DNA of 55,484 bases from Acidobacteriota bacterium (GTDB lineage Bacteria; Acidobacteriota; Thermoanaerobaculia; UBA5066), in NCBI GenBank assembly GCA_029781975.1, contig JAKOVQ010000031.1:1-55484 (forward strand), given 5' to 3'. Of the stretch, positions 8,742 to 17,549 are shown in pieces. Position numbers and translations under genes: made by a program. Position 1 is the stretch's first letter. Every line of letters starts with the position of its first letter. The notes beneath the pieces are model-generated. The model made no database searches and was not told where the DNA came from. It worked only from the letters and a program-made list of their open reading frames with translations.

Positions 8742-11700
8742 CTACCGCCCCGCCTCCTCCTGTCCGCGGAGCCCGTACTTCCCCATCTTCGCCTTCAGGG
8801 TGTTGCGGGCCAGCCCGAGCCGGCGCGCCGCCTCGCGGATCTTCCCCCCCGACTCGTCGAGCGCCCGCGCGACGAGGGCCTTCTCCAGGAGCGACATCCG
8901 GCGCTCGAACGACTCCGGCGTGACGGGCTCGAGCGCCGCCTCTCCTCCGGGCGCCGGCCCCGGCGCCTCGGGGACGAAGGCGGAGCCCGCGCTGAGGGCC
9001 GGCGACTCGCAGATCCAGGGGAAGTCCTTCACGCCGAGGGCGTCGCCCGGGGTCAGGACGAGGGCGCGGTGGAGCGTCGCCTCGAGCTCGCGGATGTTCC
9101 CCGGCCAGGGGTAGCGCGCGAAGAGGTCGAGGACGTCGGGATCCAGTCGGCGCGGGTCGGTGCCGAGGTCCCGGGAGAGCTTCACGACGAAGTGCTCGAC
9201 GAGGGCCGGCAGGTCCTCGAGCCTCCGGCGCAGCGGCGGGAGCTCGATGGGGACGACGTTGAGGCGGTAGAAGAGGTCCTCGCGAAACTCCCCCCTCTGG
9301 ATCGCCGCCTCGAGGTCGAGGTTCGTCGCCGAGACGATCTTGGTGTCGGCCTTCAGGGTCTGCGTCCCGCCGACCCGCTCGAACTCCTTGTCCTCGACGA
9401 CGCGCAGGAGCTTGCCCTGGATGGCGAGCGAGGTCTTGCCGATCTCGTCGAGGAAGATCGTCCCGCCCTGCGCCAGCTCGAAGCGGCCGGGCCTCTTCCG
9501 GTCCGCCCCGGTGAAGGAGCCCTTCTCGTGGCCGAAGAGCTCCGACTCGGCGAGCGTCTCGGGGAGCGCGGCGCAGTTGAACTGGATGAAGGGCCCCTGG
9601 GCGCGCGGCGAGAGCGAGTGCAGGACGCGGGCGACGAGGTTCTTCCCGGTCCCCGACTCGCCGCGGATCAGGACGGTCACGGAGCCGGCCGCCGCGCGCG
9701 GCAGCGTCGCCTTGATCCGCCGCGCGGCCTCCGACGTCCCGACCAGGGCGTCGAGGTTCCAGCCGCGGCCGAGGTTCGCCTTGAGGCTCTCGTTCTCGAC
9801 CGACAGCCTCAGGCGCGCCTCGAGGAGCTCCTCGACGAGGCGCGCGTTCTCGATGGCGACGGCCGCCAGGTCGGCGAACGCCTCGAGGAACGCCCGGTCG
9901 GAATCGGAGAAGAGCCGCGGGGCGCTCCGGTGGTCCACGTAGATCGCCCCCGAGACCCTCTCCTTGACCCGGAGCGGGACGCAGAGGAACGAGACGATGG
10001 AGTGGGCGAGGATCGACTCGCGCCCGACGAAGCGGGGGTCGACCCGCGCGTCGGCGGACGAGACCGACCGGCCGTCGGCGACGACGCGCTCGACGACGGA
10101 GCGCGAGATCGCCTCGGCCTCCTCCTCGCGGCCGGTCCTGAGGTTCCGCGCGACGCGGACGGAGACGCGCGAGGTGACGGGGTCGGTCAGGAGGACCATC
10201 CCGCGCTCGGCGTTCAGGCGCCGGAGCGCCAGGTCCACGGTGTCGTCGAGGACGGCCGAGAGGTCGCGGGTGGAGTTGACGATCCTCGAGACCTCGTAGA
10301 GGCCGATGACGCCCGCCCCGGCCGCGGCCGTCGTCTCGGAGAGGGCGCGGGTGGCGATCCGCTCGAGGACCCCCTTCGTCCGGTCGAGCTCCCGCCGCGC
10401 GCCGATCCGCTCGAAGAGGCGGGCCGCCGTCCCGAGGCGCGCCCCGGCGCGGGCCTGGTCGTCGGTCCTCACCCCCCACTCGTAGTAGCAGCGGCCGAGG
10501 TCCAGGACGGCGCCGATGTCGGAGAGGAGGCGGATCCCTTCCTCGAAGAGGCGGTCGGCCTCGTCGAGGGCGCGCCGCGCGTGCGCGAGACGGGCCTCGA
10601 TCGCGCGGAGCCGGCCGAGGTCGTACCGGTTGTTCAGGCGGGTCGCGAGGGCGACCGCCTCGGCCGCCTCGCGCTCCGCGCGCGCGTCGTCCCCCATCCT
10701 CAGCGCCAGCTCCGCTGACGCGGTCTGGACCCGCCCGAGCCCTTCCTTCGTCCCCAGGTCGGCGAGCTCCTCGAGGACCTGGTCGACGTGGCGCCGGGCG
10801 TCGTCGAAGTGCTCGCGGTCGCGCTCGAGGAGCGAGATGGAGAAGAGGACCGAGGCGACGAGGCTCCTATCCGAGCTGGCGCGCGCGGCGGCGAGCGTCT
10901 CGGAGAGGAGCTTCGACGCCCGCTCCACCTCCCCGCGCTTCCTCATCAGGTTTCCCAGGGCCCGCCGCCCCTCGAGGACGACCCGGTTCCCGCGGTCGTC
11001 GCCGAGGAGGTCGAGGAGGAGGCGGTAGTTCGTCTCGGCCTCGTCCCAGCGGCCGAGCACCTCGTCGCACTCCCCCAGGTTGAGGTGCGCCTGCGCCTGC
11101 CCGGCGGGCGCCCCGAGGCGCCGGTGGATCTCGAGGGCGCGCTCGAAGTGCGGCCGGGCGGCGGAGAAGTCGCCCCGCCCGCACCAGAGGACCGCGAGGT
11201 TCGTCAGGGAGGCGGTCACCCCCCAGAGGTCGCGCGAGCGCTCGGCCTCCGCGAGGCACTCGCGCTCCAGGCTCTCGCTCTCGTCCCAGCGCCCCGTCTT
11301 CCAGTGGATCCGCGCGAGGGCCGAGAGCGCGCGGCGGACCATCTCGGGCCGGTCCGACCGGCGCGCCGCCGCGGCCGCCTCCGCGAGGCTCGCCTCGGCC
11401 TCGGCCCAGTCCCCGCGCTGGAACGCGACGGAGCCGAGCGTGGTGAGGAGGAGGGGGCGGAGGTCGTCCGGGTCGCCGGGGCCGACGAGGGCGAGGCCCG
11501 CGCGGGCCTTCGCCTCGGCCCCCGCGACGTCGCCCCGCTCGAGCCGGGCGCGAGCCGACGCGTCGAGGAGGCGGGCACGCTCCTCGGCGGAGCCGACGCT
11601 GGCGAGCTCCCGCTCGGCGCGGTCGAAGAGCGTCTGGGCGGCGTCGGCGTCGCCGCGCCTCAGGCGGATCATCCCGATCTTGAAGGTCAGGAGGGCCGCC

Positions 11701-14036
11701 TGGCGCCGGACGGCCGGCTGGCCGGAGTCGGGACGGGCGCCGAGCTCCTTGAGGAGGAAGTGGTAGGAGGAGATCGCCCGCCGCCAGTTCCCCGCCCGGA
11801 AGTGGACGTCCCCCAGCCGCTCGCGGACGGCCGGCTTCTCGGCCTCGCGCCCGGCGATGTCGAGGAACTCGAGGACCCCCGCGTAGGAGGCCGCCGCCTG
11901 GTCGTAGGCGAAGAGGCGCTCGGCCTGGGCGCCCGCCTGAAGGCCGAGCCGGACGGCCGACTCGGGGTCGCTGCCGCGCAGCGCGTGGAGCGCGGCGGCC
12001 GAGAGGAGGTCGGGACGCTCGTCGAGCCTGGCGACGAAGTGCCGGGCCGCCGCGTCGTGCAGCGACCGGCGGGCGGGCTCGGAGAGCGCGGCCGCGAGGA
12101 CCTCGCGCAGGCGCGGCGAGGAGAACTCGTAGACCGTGTCGCCCGACCGCTCCCGCGCGGTGAGGAGCCCGCAGTCGACGAGGGCGCCGAGGGTGTCGAC
12201 GAGGCCCTCCGGCGCGGCCCCGTCCGGGCTCCCCGCGGCCGTGGCGGCGAGGCGCCGGGCGAGCTCGAAGGAGAGGTCGGACGCGACGACGGACAGGGAC
12301 CCGAGGAGCTCGCGCTGCGCCGGAGGGAGGCGCCGGAGCCGCGCGTCCGCCGTCTCGGCGGCGCCCCCGGAACGAGCGAGGCGCGACTGGGCCTCGGCGT
12401 CCACCTCGAGCCGGCCGTCCTTCACGGTGAGGACGCGCGCGTCCACGAGGCTCTCGAGGTGGGCGTGCAGGAGGCCCGGAAGCCCCTGCGTCTCGTGGTG
12501 GAGCGCCCGGACCAGCTCGTCCGGGAGCTTCGCCTCCCCGAGGGCGCCGGCCGCAGCGGCTCCCAGCTCCCCCTCGGAGAGCGGCCCCAGCCTCCAGGGA
12601 CGGACCCCGAGCTGGGTGAGCGAGGCCTCGGGCCGGGGCTCGTCGTCCTCCTCGTCGGAGCCGTCGAGGCGGGCCGCGACGACGAGGACGATCCGGCGCG
12701 ACTCGACGGCCTTGGCGAGGAAGGAGAGGAGCGCGACCGTGGCGCGGTCGGCGAGGTGGAGGTCGTCGAGGAGGAGGACGAGGGGGCGCTCCCCGACCTC
12801 GGCCTGCCGCGTCGCCTCGAAGGCCGACAGGAGGTCCTCGAAGAGGGCGATCCGGCTCCCCTCGTCGGTGAGGCGCGAGATGGGGGGCGCCTCGACCTCG
12901 GTGGCGGCCAGGCGCGCGACGCGCGCGAGGGCGAGCCGCGCGGGCGCCCCGGCCGACCCGCCCCGGCGGGTGAGGGCGGAGAGGACGTCGAGGAGCGGGC
13001 GGTACGGGGTCCGGTCCTCGGCGACCGAGCGCCCCTCGACGACGAGCGCCCCCTCCGCCTGCGCGACGGCGCGCCACTCGGAGAGGAGGCGGGTCTTCCC
13101 CGCCCCGTCCTCCCCCGCGACGACGACCGCCTTCCCCTTCCCCTCGCCCGCCGCGTGGAGGACCTGGGCGAACCGGGAGAGGAGGTCGGCCCGGCCGCAG
13201 AACGGGAGCGACAGCAGCTCGGGGCGCGCGTCGAAGGTGGCGCCGCGGACGAGGCCGAAGTCGCGGCCCAGGTCGTCGAGGAGCTTGCGGGCCGACGGGT
13301 AGCGCCCCGCCGGGTCCTTCTCCATCAGCTGCGCGAGGAGCCGGTCGAGGCGGCTCGGGACCCCGGGCGCCACGCGGGACGCCACGGGGACGTCCTCCTC
13401 GAGGTGGAAGCGGAGGACCCCCGCCAGGTCCCTCCCGGCGGTCGGGAGGACGCCGGTGAGCGACTCGTAGAACGTCATCCCCAGGGAGTAGAGGTCGGCC
13501 CGGCGGTCGGGCCGGGCGCCCCGAAGCACCTCGGGAGCGACGTAGGCCAGGGTCCCGCGGATGCCGGGCGCCTCCTCGCCGCGGGCGATGGCGAGGCCGA
13601 AGTCGAGGAGGAAGGCGCGCTCCCCCAGGACCCGGACGTTGGTCGGCTTCACGTCGCCGTGGACGATCCCGCGGGAGTGGACGTAGTCCAGGGCGTGCGC
13701 GACGTCCGCGAGGGCCGAGAGGTTCTCGAGGAGGACGTGCGAGCGGGCGAACGAGGCGAGGTCGGGGCCCGCGATCTCGTCGGTGGAGAACCAGGCGCGC
13801 CCGTCCGGCGTGACGCCGAAGTCGCGGGCCTTGACGATCGACGGGTGGTCGAGCGAGGCGAGGAGCGCGAACTCGCGCCTGAGCGCGAGGAGCTCGTCGC
13901 CGCTCGCCGACTGGGCGATCTTGACGACGACGGGCCGGCCCGTCTCGCGGTCATAAGCGGAGAGGACCTGGGGCGCCCTCTCCCCCGAGAGGAGCTCGCG
14001 CGCCTCGAACCGGGGAGGGAGGGCGGCGTCGATCAC
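8742..14036 (-). CDS. Ser/Thr kinase-AAA-TPR-GAF-sigma-54 activator fusion regulator
   Basis: A 1764-residue multidomain regulator. (1) Protein kinase, about residues 10-275: Lys in VVVKIAQ, catalytic loop HGDVKPTN (about 125), DFG (about 144), APE in VAPEVL. (2) AAA/STAND-type ATPase, about 290-600: Walker A GEDGAGKT (about 308), Walker B LLLDDLHLAD (about 420). (3) Long alpha-helical TPR region, about 690-1230. (4) GAF domain, about 1255-1400, ending FLCVPLRVKERVSGAIYVDHR. (5) Sigma-54 AAA+ domain, about 1435-1660: GESGTGK, GSFTGA (about 1505, the sigma-54 contact loop), FLDEIGK. (6) Fis-type helix-turn-helix, about 1715-1760. The GTG start at 14036 forms a 4-nt overlap with the hflX stop; the open frame upstream is noise. 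The kinase has Gly instead of Arg before the catalytic Asp (non-RD). Target genes are unknown. Confidence 0.93.
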   Translation of the reverse strand: MIDAALPPRFEARELLSGERAPQVLSAYDRETGRPVVVKIAQSASGDELLALRREFALLASLDHPSIVKARDFGVTPDGRAWFSTDEIAGPDLASFARSHVLLENLSALADVAHALDYVHSRGIVHGDVKPTNVRVLGERAFLLDFGLAIARGEEAPGIRGTLAYVAPEVLRGARPDRRADLYSLGMTFYESLTGVLPTAGRDLAGVLRFHLEEDVPVASRVAPGVPSRLDRLLAQLMEKDPAGRYPSARKLLDDLGRDFGLVRGATFDARPELLSLPFCGRADLLSRFAQVLHAAGEGKGKAVVVAGEDGAGKTRLLSEWRAVAQAEGALVVEGRSVAEDRTPYRPLLDVLSALTRRGGSAGAPARLALARVARLAATEVEAPPISRLTDEGSRIALFEDLLSAFEATRQAEVGERPLVLLLDDLHLADRATVALLSFLAKAVESRRIVLVVAARLDGSDEEDDEPRPEASLTQLGVRPWRLGPLSEGELGAAAAGALGEAKLPDELVRALHHETQGLPGLLHAHLESLVDARVLTVKDGRLEVDAEAQSRLARSGGAAETADARLRRLPPAQRELLGSLSVVASDLSFELARRLAATAAGSPDGAAPEGLVDTLGALVDCGLLTARERSGDTVYEFSSPRLREVLAAALSEPARRSLHDAAARHFVARLDERPDLLSAAALHALRGSDPESAVRLGLQAGAQAERLFAYDQAAASYAGVLEFLDIAGREAEKPAVRERLGDVHFRAGNWRRAISSYHFLLKELGARPDSGQPAVRRQAALLTFKIGMIRLRRGDADAAQTLFDRAERELASVGSAEERARLLDASARARLERGDVAGAEAKARAGLALVGPGDPDDLRPLLLTTLGSVAFQRGDWAEAEASLAEAAAAARRSDRPEMVRRALSALARIHWKTGRWDESESLERECLAEAERSRDLWGVTASLTNLAVLWCGRGDFSAARPHFERALEIHRRLGAPAGQAQAHLNLGECDEVLGRWDEAETNYRLLLDLLGDDRGNRVVLEGRRALGNLMRKRGEVERASKLLSETLAAARASSDRSLVASVLFSISLLERDREHFDDARRHVDQVLEELADLGTKEGLGRVQTASAELALRMGDDARAEREAAEAVALATRLNNRYDLGRLRAIEARLAHARRALDEADRLFEEGIRLLSDIGAVLDLGRCYYEWGVRTDDQARAGARLGTAARLFERIGARRELDRTKGVLERIATRALSETTAAAGAGVIGLYEVSRIVNSTRDLSAVLDDTVDLALRRLNAERGMVLLTDPVTSRVSVRVARNLRTGREEEAEAISRSVVERVVADGRSVSSADARVDPRFVGRESILAHSIVSFLCVPLRVKERVSGAIYVDHRSAPRLFSDSDRAFLEAFADLAAVAIENARLVEELLEARLRLSVENESLKANLGRGWNLDALVGTSEAARRIKATLPRAAAGSVTVLIRGESGTGKNLVARVLHSLSPRAQGPFIQFNCAALPETLAESELFGHEKGSFTGADRKRPGRFELAQGGTIFLDEIGKTSLAIQGKLLRVVEDKEFERVGGTQTLKADTKIVSATNLDLEAAIQRGEFREDLFYRLNVVPIELPPLRRRLEDLPALVEHFVVKLSRDLGTDPRRLDPDVLDLFARYPWPGNIRELEATLHRALVLTPGDALGVKDFPWICESPALSAGSAFVPEAPGPAPGGEAALEPVTPESFERRMSLLEKALVARALDESGGKIREAARRLGLARNTLKAKMGKYGLRGQEEAGR

Positions 14037-15181
14037 GTCCGCGGCCCCGTGGCGGGGAGAGGGACGGGGATCCCGGCCGCCTCGAGGCGCGACACGACGG
14101 CGGCGCGGAGGGTCTCGAGCCCTTCGCCCGTCGCGGCCGAGATCCGGAGCTCCCCCGTTCCCGCGTGGGCCGCCTCGGGCCGGTCGGCCTTGTTGTAGAC
14201 GAGGAGGACCCGGTCGGCCTCGACCCCCAGCTCGGCGAGGACCTCCTCGGCCACGCGGCGCTGGTCCTCGGCCTGCGGCGACGAGGCGTCGACCACGTGG
14301 ACGAGGAGGTCGGCCTCCTCCACCTCGAGGAGCGTGGAGCGGAACGAGGCGACGAGCGCGTGCGGGAGCTTGCGGAGGAAGCCGACGGTGTCGGTCACGA
14401 CGATCGGCCGCCCCCCGACCCCCTTCATCCGGGCGTGGCGCGGGTCGAGCGTGGCGAAGAGGCGGTCCTCGGCGAACTCCGCCGACGAGGTGAGCCGGTT
14501 GAAGAGGGTGGTCTTGCCGGCGTTGGTGTAGCCGACGAGACCGACCGTCGCCACGTGCCGCAGGCCGCGGCGCCTCACCCCGCGGCTCCGCTCGATCTTG
14601 ACCAGCTCCTCCTTCAGCGCCGCGATCCGCCGCCGGACGCGGCGCCGGTCGAGCTCGAGCTGCTTCTCGCCGCCGCCCGCCCGGAACGCCCCGCCGCCCC
14701 GCTGCTGGGCGAGCCCCGAGCGCCCCGCGAGCCGCGGGAGGAGGTACTCGAGCCGCGCGAGCTCCACCTGGGTCTTCGCCTCCCGCGAGCGGGCCCGGGC
14801 CGCGAAGATCTGGAGGATCACGTTGGCGCGGTCGAGCACCTGGCCCGGCAGCTCCTTCTCGAGGTTGCGGATCTGGGACGGCGAGAGCTCGTCGTCGAAG
14901 ACGGTCCAGCCGGCGTCGAGGGCGCGCGCGGCCTCCACGACCTCCGCGACCTTCCCCCGGCCCACGTAGGTCGCCGGGTCGGGGGACGGACGCTCCTGCA
15001 GCGCGCGCGCGACGACGACGCCGCCGGCGGTCTCGACGAGACGCTCGAGCTCGTCCAGGTGGTCCTCGGCGGCCAGCCGCGACAGCTCCCGTCCGAACAC
15101 CCCGACCAGGACGGCCCGCGTCCTCGCGACCCGCTCGCCCGCTCCCCCGTCCGCGGGCGCCGCGGGGGCTCCTCCCATCAC
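14033..15181 (-). CDS. hflX: Ribosome-associated GTPase HflX
   Basis: 382 residues. The N-terminal HflX domain includes PATYVGRGKVAEV, FDDELSPSQIRNLEK and a following coiled-coil (about 120-190). The GTPase domain has G1 GYTNAGKTTLFNRL, switch ATLDPRHARMK, G3 DTVGFLRKLPHALVASFRST and G4 NKAD. HflX splits stalled or stressed 70S ribosomes and hydrolyses GTP. The start is GTG 15181 or the adjacent ATG 15178; a TAGCAT hexamer sits 6 or 9 nt upstream with no Shine-Dalgarno, suggesting a leaderless mRNA. It is first in the operon with the kinase-activator and STT3-like genes and is divergent from the TIGR02757 gene. Confidence 0.95.
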   Translation of the reverse strand: MMGGAPAAPADGGAGERVARTRAVLVGVFGRELSRLAAEDHLDELERLVETAGGVVVARALQERPSPDPATYVGRGKVAEVVEAARALDAGWTVFDDELSPSQIRNLEKELPGQVLDRANVILQIFAARARSREAKTQVELARLEYLLPRLAGRSGLAQQRGGGAFRAGGGEKQLELDRRRVRRRIAALKEELVKIERSRGVRRRGLRHVATVGLVGYTNAGKTTLFNRLTSSAEFAEDRLFATLDPRHARMKGVGGRPIVVTDTVGFLRKLPHALVASFRSTLLEVEEADLLVHVVDASSPQAEDQRRVAEEVLAELGVEADRVLLVYNKADRPEAAHAGTGELRISAATGEGLETLRAAVVSRLEAAGIPVPLPATGPRT

Positions 15182-15187
15182 GGACGG

Positions 15188-15193
15188 ATGCTA
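15188..15193 (-). promoter_or_regulatory. Putative -10 (TAGCAT) for leaderless hflX
   Basis: On the minus strand TTGCTAGCAT is followed by 6 nt and then GTG-ATG. No purine-rich ribosome-binding site lies between. Confidence 0.6.
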
Positions 15194-15216
15194 GCAAAGC
15201 GGAGGCTCGATGCTGC

Positions 15217-15222
15217 TACCCT
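15217..15222 (+). promoter_or_regulatory. Putative -10 (TACCCT) for leaderless TIGR02757 gene
   Basis: GCTACCCT is followed by CGCCGCCG and the ATG at 15231, a gap of 8 nt. Transcription would start at or next to the start codon, which argues against the upstream in-frame ATG at 15210. Confidence 0.6.
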
Positions 15223-15230
15223 CGCCGCCG

Positions 15231-16139
15231 ATGCGCGGACGCGCCCGCCCCGACCTCGCCCGCCTCGCCCCGCTCCTCCTCGAGCTCCGCGGGGCCTGGC
15301 GCGACCGGGCGCTCGACTCCGACCCCCTCCTCTTCCCCCACCGTTACGCGGCGCCGGCCGACCGGGAGGTCGCGGCCTTCGTCGCGGCCACGCTCGCGTT
15401 CGGGCGCGTCGCCTCGGTGAAGGCCTCGGTCGGGAAGGTCCTCGACGCGCTCGGGCCCTCCCCCGCTGAGGCGCTCGGGAACGCGGCGCGCCCCCCCGCG
15501 GCCCTGTCGCGCTTCGTCCATCGCTGGGTCTCGGCAGAAGACCTGGCCGCGTTCCTCCGCGCCGTCGGCTCGGCCCTGCGCGAGCGGGGCTCGCTCGCCG
15601 CGCTCCTCCTCGCGCACGACCGCGGCGGTCCCGACTACGTCGAGGCGCTCGACGGCTTCTACGCCGATCTCCGGGAGCGGACGGCCGTTTCCCCGCGGGC
15701 CGTCTCGCGCGGCCTCCGCTTCCTCCTCCCCGCCCCGGCCGAAGGGGGCGCGTGCAAGCGCGCCCACCTCTTCCTCCGCTGGACCGTCCGCGACGGCGGG
15801 TGGGACCTCGGGCTCTTCCCGCGGCCGCCGTTCGACGCCTCGCGCCTCCTCCTCCCGCTCGACACGCACGTCCATCGGATCGCCGGCTACCTCGGGCTCA
15901 CCCGCCGGCCGGTGGCCGACCTCGCCGCGGCCCGCGAGGCGACGGCGTGGCTCGCGCGGATCGACGGGCCCGACCCGGTCTCGTTCGACTGGGCCCTCTC
16001 CCGGCTCGGGATCCTCGCCGAGTGCGTGAGGGACCGCGAGCAGTGCCGGTGCGACCGGTGCCCCGTCCGCCCCGCCTGCCGCGTCGCCCGCCGCGTCCCG
16101 GCGCCGCCGACCGCGCCCCGCCTCCTGGAGTCCGCATGA
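15231..16139 (+). CDS. TIGR02757 family protein (DUF2400)
   Basis: 302 residues from ATG 15231; an in-frame ATG at 15210 lies upstream of the probable -10 and is rejected. Family-like segments include DSDPLLFPHRY near the start, AAFVAATLAFGRVASV (about 50-65), LPLDTHVHRIAGYLGL (about 210-225) and DPVSFDWALSRLGI (about 250-263). The function of this family is not established. The C-terminus has a cysteine cluster CVRDREQCRCDRCPVRPAC, whose last three cysteines have the C-X2-C-X5-C spacing of the iron-sulphur loop in endonuclease III, so an Fe-S cluster is plausible. Its TGA overlaps the start of the thioredoxin gene (ATGA), so the two are coupled. Confidence 0.85.
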   Translation: MRGRARPDLARLAPLLLELRGAWRDRALDSDPLLFPHRYAAPADREVAAFVAATLAFGRVASVKASVGKVLDALGPSPAEALGNAARPPAALSRFVHRWVSAEDLAAFLRAVGSALRERGSLAALLLAHDRGGPDYVEALDGFYADLRERTAVSPRAVSRGLRFLLPAPAEGGACKRAHLFLRWTVRDGGWDLGLFPRPPFDASRLLLPLDTHVHRIAGYLGLTRRPVADLAAAREATAWLARIDGPDPVSFDWALSRLGILAECVRDREQCRCDRCPVRPACRVARRVPAPPTAPRLLESA

Positions 16140-16741
16140 CGCTCACGCGCAGCCAGATCGTCGTCCTCGTCCTCGGCGCGGCCGTCGTCGCCTTCGTCGG
16201 CCTCCGCTACCGGGGCGCCCTCTCCAGCGCCCCGCCGCTCGTCCGCGAGGCCGCCGCCGCGCCGCGCCTCGTGGAGCTTCCCGGCGGGGGGACCCGCGAC
16301 CTCTCGCGGCCCCCGGGCAGGCTCTTCGTCGTCCACTTCTGGGCCACGTGGTGCGCCCCGTGCGTCGAGGAGCTGCCGGGGCTCGTCGCCTGGTGGCGCG
16401 AGACGAAGGGCGATCCCCGCGTCGAGCTCCTCGCGGTCTCCGTCGACTCGGACTGGAAGACCGTGGACGGCTGGCTCGCGCAGCGCAAGGCGGGAGACCT
16501 CCCGCTCGCCCTCGACCCGGACAGGCGGACGGCCCGGGCCTTCGGGACGGACAAGTTCCCGGAGACGTGGGTCCTCGCCCCCGACGGGAAGGTCCTCTTC
16601 CACGAAGCGGGGCCCCTCGACTGGTCCGCGCCCGGGACGCGCAGCCTCCTCGAGTCCTTCCGGACGGCCGCGGCGGCACCTACCGCCGGCGGCGGCGCGC
16701 CTGCGGCCGCCTCCAGCGCCGCCGACTCGCCCGCCTCGTGA
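16136..16741 (+). CDS. TlpA/ResA-like membrane-anchored thiol-disulfide oxidoreductase
   Basis: 201 residues. A single N-terminal hydrophobic segment (about 7-25) would anchor it with the thioredoxin domain outside the cytoplasm. The active site is WATWCAPC (about 65-72), followed by VELLAVSVDSDW and the cis-Pro region KFPETWVLAPDGKV. Family members reduce apocytochrome c or other periplasmic thiols. Genes for CcsB/ResB are not adjacent, so the role in cytochrome maturation is only a possibility; a CcsA/HemX homologue lies about 8 kb away. The Ala/Ser-rich tail (last ~25 residues) is low complexity. Its ATG overlaps the upstream stop by 4 nt. Confidence 0.88.
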   Translation: MTLTRSQIVVLVLGAAVVAFVGLRYRGALSSAPPLVREAAAAPRLVELPGGGTRDLSRPPGRLFVVHFWATWCAPCVEELPGLVAWWRETKGDPRVELLAVSVDSDWKTVDGWLAQRKAGDLPLALDPDRRTARAFGTDKFPETWVLAPDGKVLFHEAGPLDWSAPGTRSLLESFRTAAAAPTAGGGAPAAASSAADSPAS

Positions 16742-16792
16742 CCCCCGGGGAACTTTCTCCCGCGGGCTGCGTTCCAGACGTCGGGAGACGCC

Positions 16793-17548
16793 ATGCGTGA
16801 GGTCCGATCCGTCGTCAACGCCTTCTTCTACTTCGCGATCTTCCTCCTGCTGCGCGCCCTCTTCGTTCCAGGCCCCCCGGGAGGGAGCGGCCCCGCCCGC
16901 TTCGTCCACATGGAGATCCGGGAGAGCGGGCCCGGCGGAGAGCACGTCCGGCTGACGATCCCCCACTTCCTCTTCCGGAGCGGCCTGGCCCTCGCCTCGA
17001 CGCGCAAGCTCCAGCGGGAGCTGGACTTCCACACGGACGAGACCGTGGAGGTCTCACGCCTGCGCGAGATGTGGGCGGAGCTCTCGGGAAAGCCCGACGG
17101 GACCGAGGCGAAGCGCGCGATCGACCACTCCGAGGTCTCCATGCGTCGAGAGGGGGAGATGGTCGTCCTGACGATCTCCGAGCTCGATTGGCCTCCCGAG
17201 CCGCCCGACGTTCCTGAAGCTCCTGAAGCTCCGGAGGTTCCGGACGTCCCGGAGCCCCCGAAGCCGCCGTTGCCGGGTGCGACGCCCTCTCACGCGGCCC
17301 GGGTACCGCCTCCTCCCGCCGCCCCGACGGTGGCTCCCCCTCCGACCCCGGCTCCGGCACCCGCTCCCCGGCTCGACTCGAAGCGGACCTTGACGATCAA
17401 GTTCCCTATCCGCTTCTTCGAGGCCCTGACCCGCGACGAGGGGAGACTCGACATCCGCGGGCTCGTCCAGGAGATGCGGCGCGCGCGGCGCGGCGACGTC
17501 CTCGAGATCACGAGCGACGACGCGCGAGTGAAAGTCTGGCTCGACTGA
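16793..17548 (+). CDS. Membrane-anchored protein with duplicated domain, function unknown
   Basis: 251 residues; not recognised as a named family. ATG 16793 is preceded by GGGAG. A short N-terminal hydrophobic segment (about 9-25) is followed by a domain containing VRLTIPHFLFRSGLALAS and ending MVVLTISELDW. A Pro/Ala/Glu-rich linker follows (about 125-190), containing repeats of the PEAPE/PDVPEPP type. A second, shorter domain with LTIKFPIRFFEALTR closes with DVLEITSDDARVKVWLD. The two domains share the layout strand - helix (FLFRSGLALA / FRFFEALTR-like) - helix - strand, so they look like an internal duplication across a flexible linker. It is last in the TIGR02757-TlpA unit and is followed by the repeat island. 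Confidence 0.75.
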   Translation: MREVRSVVNAFFYFAIFLLLRALFVPGPPGGSGPARFVHMEIRESGPGGEHVRLTIPHFLFRSGLALASTRKLQRELDFHTDETVEVSRLREMWAELSGKPDGTEAKRAIDHSEVSMRREGEMVVLTISELDWPPEPPDVPEAPEAPEVPDVPEPPKPPLPGATPSHAARVPPPPAAPTVAPPPTPAPAPAPRLDSKRTLTIKFPIRFFEALTRDEGRLDIRGLVQEMRRARRGDVLEITSDDARVKVWLD

Positions 17549-17549
17549 A

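Noticed and set aside
14037-15197. N-terminal extension of the kinase-activator frame through hflX
   Set aside because: The extension is Arg/Gly noise over the well-conserved hflX frame. GTG 14036 gives a 4-nt overlap and starts right before the kinase domain.
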